Assembly: GCA_955652795.1 (NCBI GenBank)
Contig: CATPBQ010000192.1
Span: forward strand, 1-8,322
Length of the DNA stretch: 8,322 nucleotides
Direction: 5' to 3'
Source: an uncultured Steroidobacteraceae bacterium
Lineage (GTDB): Bacteria > Pseudomonadota > Gammaproteobacteria > Steroidobacterales > Steroidobacteraceae
In this document: positions 1 to 6,458 of the stretch, piece after piece
How positions within the stretch are numbered: position 1 is the stretch's first letter
Layout of the letters: each line of letters opens with the position of its first letter
Notes under the pieces: generated by a model
What the model was told of the DNA's origin: nothing
What the model saw: the letters and a program-made list of their open reading frames with translations, nothing else
Database searches by the model: none
Translations under genes and position numbers: made by a program

Positions 1-155
1 CGCACGAACCATCCCTCGAGCGCGAGCCCGAGCAACAACAGGCCCGCCGGGATGCGCCACAGATCCGCCACGCCAGACTCGCTCGACCAGATCGCGGCGA
101 TCGCCATGACCGCGGTCAGCAGCACGAGGACGTAGGCTCGCTGGGCCAGATGCAT
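1..155 (-). CDS. DUF58 domain protein, N-terminal fragment
   Basis: Partial gene; only the first 51 codons plus two bases lie in the window and the rest continues beyond base 1. Read on the minus strand from an ATG at 155, the peptide begins MHLAQRAYVLVLLTAVMAIA. It has a hydrophobic helix at about residues 7-22 and a second one beginning near residue 36 (IPAGLLLLGLALEGW). A short cytoplasmic start, two closely spaced membrane helices and then a soluble domain is the usual layout of DUF58 proteins. These carry a von Willebrand A-like domain and commonly sit directly downstream of moxR. The gene starts 16 bases after the moxR stop, and no in-frame start codon lies between them. The identification rests on the helix pattern and the position after moxR, because the diagnostic DUF58 core is outside the window. 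Confidence 0.62.
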   Translation of the reverse strand, partial: MHLAQRAYVLVLLTAVMAIAAIWSSESGVADLWRIPAGLLLLGLALEGWFV

Positions 156-171
156 GGGTGTGTGCGCCCGC

Positions 172-1122
172 TCAGCGCGGCACCGGGGTCTCGGACAGTA
201 GAGCACGCACGACGTCTAGGTCAGTGACGCCCTCGAGTGCGGCTTCCGGAGTCAGCACCAGGCGGTGTGCCATCACCGACACGGCGACTGCCTTGACATC
301 GTCGGGGGTCACGAAGTCCCCGCCGCGCAAGCCCGCCGCAATGCGGCTGGCCTTCAGCAGTGCCAGCGCACCGCGCGTCGAGAGGCCGAGTGTCAGGCGC
401 GCGTGCTCGCGCGACGCGCGCGCCAGATCCAGCACGTAGGACACGAGCGCGTCGGCGACATGAATCTGCTCCACCTCCGCGCGTGCCTCGCCGATCAGCG
501 CTCGCCCGAGCACCGTGATCTGCCCGAGCGCCGTCTGGCCCGCGACCAGCACGCCGCCGTAGCGCCTGAGGATGTCGGCTTCCGCCTCACGGGCCGGGTA
601 GTCCATGTCGATGCGCAGCATGAAGCGGTCGAGCTGCGACTCCGGCAGCGGATAGGTACCCTCGAATTCACGCGGGTTCTGCGTGGCGATCACCAGGAAG
701 TCCGCCGGCAGCTGCCAGGCCGCGCGCTCGACGCTCACCTGCCGCTCCTCCATCGCTTCCAGAAGCGCCGACTGCGTCTTGGGCCCGGCGCGGTTGATTT
801 CATCGACCAGCACCACGTCGGCGAACAGCGGGCCGGGACGAAACACGAAGGCGCGCTGCGCCTCGTCGAACACGTGCACACCGATGATGTCGCTCGGCAT
901 GAGGTCCGCCGTGCCCTGGATGCGCTTGAACTCCCCGCCCAGGGCACACGCCAGAGCCTTGGCGAGCAGCGTCTTGCCCAGACCCGGCACGCCCTGCACC
1001 AGCACGTGGCCGCGGGCGACCAGCGCAACGGTAAGCGCGCGCACCGAGCTGTGCGCCCCGATGACCACGCGTCCGAGCTCACCCACCAGGAGATCTTCAA
1101 GCTGTCGGATCGATGCGCTCAC
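172..1122 (-). CDS. MoxR-type AAA+ ATPase
   Basis: A 316-residue AAA+ ATPase of the MoxR family, thought to act as an ATP-driven chaperone in assembly or activation of protein complexes, usually with a DUF58/VWA partner. Visible motifs are: Walker A GVPGLGKT at 44-51; the family motif RIQGTADLMPSDIIG near 67-81; Walker B VVLVDEIN at 103-110; sensor 1 ATQNP at 146-150; LPESQLDRF around 159-167 with the likely arginine finger; and sensor 2 GLSTRGALALL at 246-256. The C-terminal lid domain is complete and the length is normal for the family. No membrane segment or signal peptide is seen, so it should be cytosolic. The start is GTG and overlaps the stop of the upstream DUF4350 gene by four bases (GTGA), which implies translational coupling. 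The probable DUF58 partner follows 16 bases downstream. The family call is firm; the substrate is unknown. Confidence 0.96.
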   Translation of the reverse strand: MSASIRQLEDLLVGELGRVVIGAHSSVRALTVALVARGHVLVQGVPGLGKTLLAKALACALGGEFKRIQGTADLMPSDIIGVHVFDEAQRAFVFRPGPLFADVVLVDEINRAGPKTQSALLEAMEERQVSVERAAWQLPADFLVIATQNPREFEGTYPLPESQLDRFMLRIDMDYPAREAEADILRRYGGVLVAGQTALGQITVLGRALIGEARAEVEQIHVADALVSYVLDLARASREHARLTLGLSTRGALALLKASRIAAGLRGGDFVTPDDVKAVAVSVMAHRLVLTPEAALEGVTDLDVVRALLSETPVPR

Positions 1123-2387
1123 GCGGCCAGGCGCCTTTCGGTGCGAACAATGAGGTTATGCAGGCGCGTCAGCGGCACGCGTCGGTCCGAGTAGGCCTGG
1201 GCGTACCAGTCCTTGAGTTGCTGCACGTCCGCGCGCGCGAGGCGCGGGTGATGTTCGAGCCACTCCCAGGGTAAGCCCTCGCCCTGCGCCCCGCCGTGAG
1301 TGCGTGCGGACAGCCGCCGGAAGAAGTGCTCGAACATGCGGCGCGCCGCAGCGGCCGGGCGCAGCACGCGCGCCAGAAATCCCCCGGTGGCGCGCACCAG
1401 TTGCGCCTCCCGTGGCGCCGGCATGCGCGTCGCCGGCAGGCGCAGGCGCGTGCTGCCCAGCACCCAGATGAGCCATACCCCCGCAAGCACCCCGACGGTG
1501 CCGTACAGGCGCGGGTCGTTGTAGAACTTGGCCGGATCGTAAGCCGCAGCCAGTCCCTGATGTTCATCATCGAACAGCACCGCGCCGTCGGAACGCACCG
1601 TAGCGCCCACGATGTTCGCCAGCAAACGGGCGTTGTCCGCAACAGCCAGCGCGCGGTTGCTGAACGGCGAACCGAAGCCACTCACGATGATGGTCCCCGA
1701 GCCAACGGGTCGCATCCATAACACCCCCTCACCCGTCTCGCTCTGGTGTGCAAGCGAAAGAACGAAGCCATCCCGCGGCACCCGCACGGTCCAGGCCTGC
1801 GGCGGGTAATCCGACCAGGCGACCACGCTGTTCACGCCGCGCAGGTAAGGATGAGGCCGGTTGGGAACCAGCGTGCCGCGTTGCGGCTGTGCCAGCTCCC
1901 GCGAGGCCTCGATCATGCGCGCGGCGGCATTCTGCGAGCCCTCCAAGCTGCGCACGGCCTCGAAGTCCAGACCGGTGAGCAGTTGCAGGTCGTTGTGGAC
2001 GCTGAGCCCGCCCCGACCCCAATCGGGTGTGTCCGACATGGCGGCGAGGACCAGCAGCGTGTTGCCAGCCCTGAGCCAGTGGTCCACGGCAGCCGCTTCC
2101 GGCACCCTGAAGGACGTTGCCACCGGCACGGTCACGATCAGAAGGTTGCCGGCGCGGGGCAGATCCCGCCGCTTCGCCAGAGTATCGAAGCGCTCGCGCA
2201 GCGAGAGGGTGCGGATGCCTTCCGCCTCGAGCCAGCTCATCGCTCCAGCCAGTCCGTTGCCATGTCGCTCGATGGTGGTGGGACGCGCGACACGGCGCGA
2301 ATCCAGTCCTTCGCCGCGCACGAACAGCGCGGCGAACAGCAACAACGAGCCGAGCGCACAGACGAGCGTGATCAGACGCTCGCGCAT
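1119..2387 (-). CDS. DUF4350 domain membrane protein
   Basis: A 422-residue membrane-anchored protein matching the DUF4350 family that accompanies MoxR/DUF58 operons; its biochemical role is not established. A helix at about residues 6-23 is followed by a domain with a GATase-like feel: LLIVTVPVA at 82-90 and LRAGNTLLVLA at 105-115. Next come a PFSNRALAVADNARLLANIV stretch (241-260) and LFDDEHQGL (271-279), both typical of the family. A second membrane helix lies at about 295-311, then a basic cytosolic tail of about 110 residues. That places the central domain outside the membrane if the N-terminus is inside. The reading frame is open further upstream, but the ATG at 2387 is preferred. It lies 4 bases after the DUF4129 stop, has GAGG about 7 bases upstream, and begins a clean membrane helix, whereas the 47 extra residues would be arginine-rich shadow of the upstream gene. 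Confidence 0.86.
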   Translation of the reverse strand: MRERLITLVCALGSLLLFAALFVRGEGLDSRRVARPTTIERHGNGLAGAMSWLEAEGIRTLSLRERFDTLAKRRDLPRAGNLLIVTVPVATSFRVPEAAAVDHWLRAGNTLLVLAAMSDTPDWGRGGLSVHNDLQLLTGLDFEAVRSLEGSQNAAARMIEASRELAQPQRGTLVPNRPHPYLRGVNSVVAWSDYPPQAWTVRVPRDGFVLSLAHQSETGEGVLWMRPVGSGTIIVSGFGSPFSNRALAVADNARLLANIVGATVRSDGAVLFDDEHQGLAAAYDPAKFYNDPRLYGTVGVLAGVWLIWVLGSTRLRLPATRMPAPREAQLVRATGGFLARVLRPAAAARRMFEHFFRRLSARTHGGAQGEGLPWEWLEHHPRLARADVQQLKDWYAQAYSDRRVPLTRLHNLIVRTERRLAA

Positions 2388-2391
2388 ACGC

Positions 2392-3339
2392 TTACCTCGC
2401 ACCCTGCGGCTGCCTGACGGGCGCCTCCAGCCCCGCGAGCAACTCGCGTCCACGCGCCAGCGCCGCGGTGAGGGTTTGCGGGGCGGGTTCCCGGTCCGAG
2501 AAGCGCACGCGCTCGCAGGCCGCGGCAAGCTCCCTGAGACGCTCGCGATCGGACTCCTCGGGCAGGCGCGCGGCGCGCGTCAGCTCATGCACCGTGAGCG
2601 CGCGCGCCGGCGGCAGCCGATCCTGCTCCGAGAGCCGCGTCGTGATGATCTCCAGCAGCAGTGTTGGCTGGCGCAACGGGCTTGCATGCTCCAGGTCCTG
2701 GAACGTGAGCGCTGCCGGCAGGCGTTCGGCGGCGCGCGCACTCCCCCGCGCTCGCTGCCCACCCTTGAGCAGGCCCGCGACGCGCAGCTCATTCACGACC
2801 ACGGCACCTGCCAGCGCAATCACGAGCAGTAGCGCCCCCCAGACGATCCCTTCCAGGACAGCCTGCGACAGGCCGGCCTCTGCGATCATGCGCCGCAACC
2901 ATCCCGGGTCCGCGCGTTGCGGCCGCGGCGCGAATACTTCACGCAACCACGCCTTGAAGCGTGCCCACCAGCCGCCTCGCGCTTGATCGGTCAGCGTGAG
3001 CGTCGCGAGCACCGCGGCGACCCGCGCGACGCGCGGCGCGCGCCCATCCGGTGCCCGGATCGGTTCGCGCGTCAGCAGCGCGCGCAGCTCGGTGAGGCCG
3101 TCGGCAGACAGCAGGTTTTCGGGCTGGCTCCAGTCGCGCGGCAGCCAGGCCGCCCACTGACTGTGCATCAGGCTCGGCGTGAGATCCGGGCAGCGTGCGG
3201 CAATGCGCTGATAGCCCACGTCGAGGCCCCGATCCAGCTGCCGCAGGCAGGCATCGATGGCGCCGAGCGCATCGTGCGCTTCTGCGCCGCCCGGCAACCC
3301 GGCGGCTGCAAGGACAAGCGCCAGGAGCCATCGGCTCAT
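2392..3339 (-). CDS. DUF4129 domain protein with signal peptide
   Basis: A 315-residue protein of unknown function. It has a cleavable-looking signal peptide (MSRWLLALVLAAAGLPGGAEA, probable cut after residue 21) and an exported region to about 160 with Cys31 and Cys50. One membrane helix follows at about 162-183 and then a cytosolic tail. The tail carries the DUF4129 signature: LTVHELTRAARL near 248-259, followed by LRELAAACERVRFSD (268-282). In larger relatives DUF4129 is the C-terminal part of membrane transglutaminase-like proteins. Here there is no transglutaminase core, so the protein is the short version found in MoxR/DUF58 operons. The exported region matches no domain I recognise. 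The ATG at 3339 lies 3 bases after the upstream stop without a clear Shine-Dalgarno sequence, which suggests translational coupling. It is probably an envelope partner of the MoxR ATPase. Confidence 0.82.
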   Translation of the reverse strand: MSRWLLALVLAAAGLPGGAEAHDALGAIDACLRQLDRGLDVGYQRIAARCPDLTPSLMHSQWAAWLPRDWSQPENLLSADGLTELRALLTREPIRAPDGRAPRVARVAAVLATLTLTDQARGGWWARFKAWLREVFAPRPQRADPGWLRRMIAEAGLSQAVLEGIVWGALLLVIALAGAVVVNELRVAGLLKGGQRARGSARAAERLPAALTFQDLEHASPLRQPTLLLEIITTRLSEQDRLPPARALTVHELTRAARLPEESDRERLRELAAACERVRFSDREPAPQTLTAALARGRELLAGLEAPVRQPQGAR

Positions 3340-3342
3340 GAG

Positions 3343-4182
3343 CTACGGCGTGGCGGGGGCCGAGAGGCGCTGTGCGAGGTCGGCACCTTCGCGGCGCGCG
3401 GTGAGATCACCGAGCACCGCGAGCGCCAGTGCCCAGTAGAAGGGCGTACCGACGGCGCTCAGGATAACCACCAGAACGGTGGTCGCGGCGGTCGTCACGG
3501 CAATATCACCGTGCGAGAGCAGAACCGCCAGGATTCCGGCAATCAGAGCGGACAGAGAGTAGAGAACGAGCAGCAACACGAGGGCCACGCTATAGATCAG
3601 CGTCAGGCGCCACCAGCTGCCCGAGGTCAGGCGCCAGCTGTGGCTCATGCTCGCCACGGCGCCCTCGCCCGTGACCAGCAACACGGTCCACCCGCACGAC
3701 AGCGCCACCCCGACGCAGCAGGCCGGAACCAGCAGCAGCAGCATGCTCCAGAACCGCGCCGCTCCGTGCAGCGCGAAGGCCGGCAGGATCCAGACCACTA
3801 TGGCCAGCGAGGTCAGGATCCCGAGCAGCACCATCCCCGGAATGCGGCGCAGCCCGGTTGCGAGCTCCGCGCCCGTCGCCACCGGACGGCCGGTCGCGAT
3901 GGCGTACTGGCGCAGCAGCACCGCACTCCACAGGACGATGGCAATCAGATAGCCCACGACATACAGAGTCCACCAGACCGGGTCGCGTATCAGCCCGGGG
4001 ATACGCGCCAGCGCACCGCGGCCGGTCGCCAGGTAATAGATGTTCGGCAGCTGGCTGGCGATCACGGCGATGGTTGCGTACGGCAGGCACTTCAACAACG
4101 TCGCGCGAAAGATCCGGAAAGCCGAATCCAGAATCTCCCCGACGGACTGCGGCCGCGGGGGCGGGTACAGTATGTTTGGCAT
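3343..4182 (-). CDS. Six-helix integral membrane protein, GDPD-membrane-domain-like
   Basis: A 279-residue inner-membrane protein and the first gene of the minus-strand operon. A cytosolic amphipathic start with PPPRPQSVGEILDSAFRIFR (residues 7-26) precedes about six hydrophobic segments, near 33-52, 69-91, 114-136, 143-170, 193-223 and 226-258. The start, the loop SMSHSWRLTSGSWWRL (178-193) and the end GTPFYWALALAVLGDL (245-260) resemble the family annotated as the membrane domain of glycerophosphoryl diester phosphodiesterase. No phosphodiesterase catalytic domain is present, so enzyme activity should not be inferred. Relatives often stand at the head of MoxR/DUF58 operons. The ATG at 4182 is the only sensible start, because an in-frame TAA lies three codons upstream of it (complement of 4192-4194). 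The family name is tentative; the topology is clear. Confidence 0.75.
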   Translation of the reverse strand: MPNILYPPPRPQSVGEILDSAFRIFRATLLKCLPYATIAVIASQLPNIYYLATGRGALARIPGLIRDPVWWTLYVVGYLIAIVLWSAVLLRQYAIATGRPVATGAELATGLRRIPGMVLLGILTSLAIVVWILPAFALHGAARFWSMLLLLVPACCVGVALSCGWTVLLVTGEGAVASMSHSWRLTSGSWWRLTLIYSVALVLLLVLYSLSALIAGILAVLLSHGDIAVTTAATTVLVVILSAVGTPFYWALALAVLGDLTARREGADLAQRLSAPATP

Positions 4183-4218
4183 CCCCGCATCTTACCGGGG
4201 CGCCGCGAAGTTGCGTGT
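4183..4218. promoter_or_regulatory. Divergent intergenic control region
   Basis: These 36 bases separate the start codons of the minus-strand MoxR operon and plus-strand prmC, so both promoters must lie here or inside the first codons of the two genes. On the minus strand TAAGAT (complement of 4189-4194) fits four of six bases of a -10 box and would start transcription at or near the ATG at 4182. On the plus strand TACAGT (4166-4171), inside the opposing gene, is a possible -10 box for prmC. Neither has a convincing -35 box at the right spacing. Location is sound; the individual boxes are guesses. Confidence 0.35.
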
Positions 4219-5079
4219 ATGACAGCGAATTTGACCGTGGCGGGGCTGCTGGCCGAGGGCGTGCGAGAGCTGCGTGCCTCGCCCGCCGGCACGGAACCTG
4301 CGGCAACCGCGGACCTGGACGCGCAGCTGCTGCTGGCGCACGTCCTGGCGGTGCCGCGCGTGAGCCTGAAATCGCATCCCGAGACCCTCCCCGACCCGTC
4401 GCGCATCCAACACTACCGGCGTCTGCTCGCGCGGCGTGCGGCCGGCGAACCCCTGGCCTACCTCACGGGCTCCCGGGACTTCTGGTCACTGCGCCTGAAG
4501 GTTACCCCGGCGGTGCTGATCCCGCGCCCGGAAACCGAACTGCTGGTGGAACGTGCGCTGGCCCTGCGCGCGGCAGCCGACGGGCGCGTGGCGGATCTCG
4601 GCACGGGCTGCGGCGCCGTGGCGCTCGCGCTCGCCAGCGAGCGTCCGGGTTGGCACGTGGTTGCCACCGATGCCTGCGCGGACGCATTGGCCATCGCACG
4701 CGCCAATGCGGGGGCGCTGGGACTCAGCCGGGTTGAATTGCGCCACGGCGACTGGTACCAGCCGCTCCTGGGCGAGCGCTTCGACCTCCTGGTGAGCAAC
4801 CCCCCTTACGTCGCGCAAGATGATCCGGCCCTCGCCACTGCCTCCCTCAGGCACGAACCGCCGCGGGCTCTCACACCCGGCGCCGATGCGCTCTCGTGCC
4901 TGCGTACCCTGGTGCGCGGCGCGCCACGGCACCTTGCGCCCGAGGGCTGGCTGCTGCTCGAGCATGGCGCCACCCAGGGCGCGGAGGTGCGGCGTGAGCT
5001 TGTCGACGCCGGCTTCCGTCACGTACGCTCGCACCGCGATCTGGCCGGTCACGAGCGCATGACGGAAGGACAGCGATGA
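4219..5079 (+). CDS. prmC: Release factor N5-glutamine methyltransferase PrmC
   Basis: PrmC (HemK) transfers a methyl group from S-adenosylmethionine to the glutamine of the GGQ motif in peptide release factors RF1 and RF2, which is needed for efficient translation termination. The 286-residue protein has the normal length. Its N-terminal helical domain includes GEPLAYLTG (76-84) and IPRPETE (101-107). The methyltransferase domain has the AdoMet-binding motif DLGTGCGAVALA (127-138) and the catalytic NPPY at 194-197, which holds the target glutamine amide. Start: ATG at 4219, giving a standard PrmC N-terminus. The frame is open far upstream, but only through the opposing genes. In many bacteria prmC follows prfA (RF1); here it has no prfA next to it and instead overlaps ppiB by four bases (ATGA), so the two are likely co-translated. 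Confidence 0.97.
   Translation: MTANLTVAGLLAEGVRELRASPAGTEPAATADLDAQLLLAHVLAVPRVSLKSHPETLPDPSRIQHYRRLLARRAAGEPLAYLTGSRDFWSLRLKVTPAVLIPRPETELLVERALALRAAADGRVADLGTGCGAVALALASERPGWHVVATDACADALAIARANAGALGLSRVELRHGDWYQPLLGERFDLLVSNPPYVAQDDPALATASLRHEPPRALTPGADALSCLRTLVRGAPRHLAPEGWLLLEHGATQGAEVRRELVDAGFRHVRSHRDLAGHERMTEGQR
5064..5070 (+). promoter_or_regulatory. Ribosome binding site for ppiB
   Basis: GGAAGGA lies five bases before the ppiB ATG at 5076, inside the last codons of prmC. It is the clearest Shine-Dalgarno sequence in the window and supports the ATGA-overlap start, so ppiB can be initiated independently as well as by coupling. Confidence 0.65.
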
Positions 5080-5567
5080 TCAGATTTGAAACCTCGCACG
5101 GCGACTTCATGGTGGAACTGTTTCCCAAGGAGGCGCCGGTCACGGTCGAGAATTTCCTGCGCTACGTCGATGACGGCCATTTCGACGGCACCATCTTTCA
5201 TCGCATCGTGCCGGGCTTCTGCATCCAGGGGGGCGGCCTGACCGCCGACTTCGCCAGCAAGAAAACGCGCGCGCCGATCAGCAATGAAGCCGCGAACGGG
5301 CTGAAGAACACCCGCGGCAGCCTGTCCATGGCGCGCACCAGCGATATCAACAGCGCCACCTCGCAGTTCTTCGTGAACCTGTCGGACAACGCCTTCCTCG
5401 ATCACGGGCCGCGCGACTTCGGTTATGCGGTCTTTGGCCGCGTCACGCACGGCATGGAGGTGATCGACAAGATTGCGCGCGTGAGCACCGGCCGGCGCAA
5501 GGGCTATCAGGATGCCCCGCTCGAGGATGTCGTGATCGTGTCCGCCCGCCGCGCGCAGCCGGCCTAG
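5076..5567 (+). CDS. ppiB: Cyclophilin-type peptidyl-prolyl cis-trans isomerase
   Basis: A 163-residue single-domain cyclophilin that speeds cis-trans isomerisation of peptide bonds before proline during folding. There is no signal peptide, so it is the cytosolic PpiB type rather than periplasmic PpiA, and its length matches E. coli PpiB. Conserved elements are: FHRIVPGFCIQGGG (41-54) with the catalytic arginine R43 and Q51; NEAANGLKNTRGSLSMART (70-88); SATSQFFVNL (93-102); and FGYAVFGRV (115-123) lining the proline pocket. The C-terminus DKIARVSTGR...QDAPLEDVVI is also typical. Its ATG overlaps the prmC stop and has a good ribosome binding site. mtgA follows after a 20-base gap containing a GC-rich inverted repeat (5558-5574) with no T-run. 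Confidence 0.96.
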   Translation: MIRFETSHGDFMVELFPKEAPVTVENFLRYVDDGHFDGTIFHRIVPGFCIQGGGLTADFASKKTRAPISNEAANGLKNTRGSLSMARTSDINSATSQFFVNLSDNAFLDHGPRDFGYAVFGRVTHGMEVIDKIARVSTGRRKGYQDAPLEDVVIVSARRAQPA

Positions 5568-5587
5568 CGCCGGCGCATCGGTATAGC

Positions 5588-6376
5588 TTGCAGCCAGCGA
5601 ATCGCAACCTCCGCCGGCGCAGCCGCGCGCTGCGCTCGTTGCGGCAGCGCGGCAGTGTCGCCGGGCGGCTGCTGAAGTGGCTCACGCTCGGGCTGCTCGC
5701 GTGGCTGCTGCTGACCGGCGTACCGGTGCTGCTGTTGCGCTGGCTGCATCCGCTCACCAGCGCGTTCATGCTGGAAACGGGAGCGCAAGCCTGGGCAGCG
5801 CGGGAGCGCGACTATCACACTGACTTCCAATGGGTCAGTCTCGAGCAGATTTCCGCGCACGCCGCGAGCGCGGTCATCGCCTCCGAGGACCAGCAGTTCC
5901 CGTTCCACGCCGGCTTCGACTTCGACTCCATCCGCGATGCGGTGCGCACCAGCGAACGCGGCAAGCGCCTGCGCGGCGCGAGTACCATCTCGCAGCAGGT
6001 GGCGAAGAACCTCTTCCTGTGGCCCGGGCATAGCTTCGTGCGCAAGGCCCTGGAGGCCTACTTCACCGTGCTGATCGAGGCGCTGTGGCCCAAGGAGCGG
6101 ATTCTGGAGATGTATCTGAACGTTGTGCAGTTCGGCAACGGCATCTACGGCGTGCAGGCCGCGGCGCAGCGCTTCTGGCACAAGCCCGCTCGGCGCCTGA
6201 GCCCCTCCGAGGCCGCGCTGCTGGCCGCGGTGCTGCCCAATCCGCTGCGGCTGCGCGTCGAGCGGCCTTCCCGCTACGTGCTGGCGCGGCGCGACTGGAT
6301 TCTCGGCCAGATGCGCGGCCTGGGCGGCCCCGGGTACCTGCGCGAGCTGCAGAGCGAGCGGCGCACGGCGCGCTAA
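5588..6376 (+). CDS. mtgA: Monofunctional peptidoglycan glycosyltransferase
   Basis: MtgA polymerises lipid II into glycan strands at the outer face of the inner membrane and has no transpeptidase domain. The predicted 262-residue protein has a basic N-terminus, one membrane anchor at about 31-53 and a family GT51 domain. The first catalytic glutamate is E100 in AVIASEDQQF. RGASTISQQVAKNLFLW (129-145) and KERILEMYLN (169-178) with the second conserved glutamate E174 follow, then QFGNGIYGVQAA (181-192). The protein ends soon after the GT51 domain, as expected for the monofunctional type. The start is uncertain: the first possible codon is TTG at 5588 with no Shine-Dalgarno sequence, a TTG at 5639 (residue 18) would still keep the anchor, and the first ATG (residue 61) lies beyond it. 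It is probably co-transcribed with prmC and ppiB. Confidence 0.95.
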   Translation: MQPANRNLRRRSRALRSLRQRGSVAGRLLKWLTLGLLAWLLLTGVPVLLLRWLHPLTSAFMLETGAQAWAARERDYHTDFQWVSLEQISAHAASAVIASEDQQFPFHAGFDFDSIRDAVRTSERGKRLRGASTISQQVAKNLFLWPGHSFVRKALEAYFTVLIEALWPKERILEMYLNVVQFGNGIYGVQAAAQRFWHKPARRLSPSEAALLAAVLPNPLRLRVERPSRYVLARRDWILGQMRGLGGPGYLRELQSERRTAR

Positions 6377-6458
6377 AGGCGTGCCGCTCGGGTTGCGCAG
6401 GTCGGCCCGCTTCGCCTCTTTGATGTCACGCGGCATTTTCCTGCGGTAGCATCGGCGT

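Noticed and set aside
265..1194. Long plus-strand open frame opposite moxR.
   Set aside because: It is antisense to a complete MoxR with all motifs, and its composition (R, H, Q, A) is typical of a GC-rich shadow frame.
2388..2528. A 47-residue N-terminal extension of the DUF4350 protein.
   Set aside because: It lies within the DUF4129 gene, is arginine/proline/serine-rich, and would place a membrane anchor internally. The ATG at 2387 has a ribosome binding site and normal spacing.
1861..2832. Plus-strand open frame of 323 codons across the DUF4350 and DUF4129 genes.
   Set aside because: It is serine- and arginine-rich shadow sequence that spans the boundary of two well supported minus-strand genes.
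2917..4218. Open plus-strand frame running upstream of prmC, which would give a 720-residue fusion protein.
   Set aside because: It is the shadow of the opposing DUF4129 and membrane-protein genes. Its translation is low-complexity and rich in R, Q, H and G, with no recognisable domain, and PrmC has a standard N-terminus from 4219.
5558..5574. Inverted repeat GCCGGC-CTAGC-GCCGGC at the end of ppiB as a terminator.
   Set aside because: The stem is only 6 base pairs, there is no T-run, and such repeats are frequent by chance in DNA this rich in GC. mtgA follows within 20 bases, which favours read-through.
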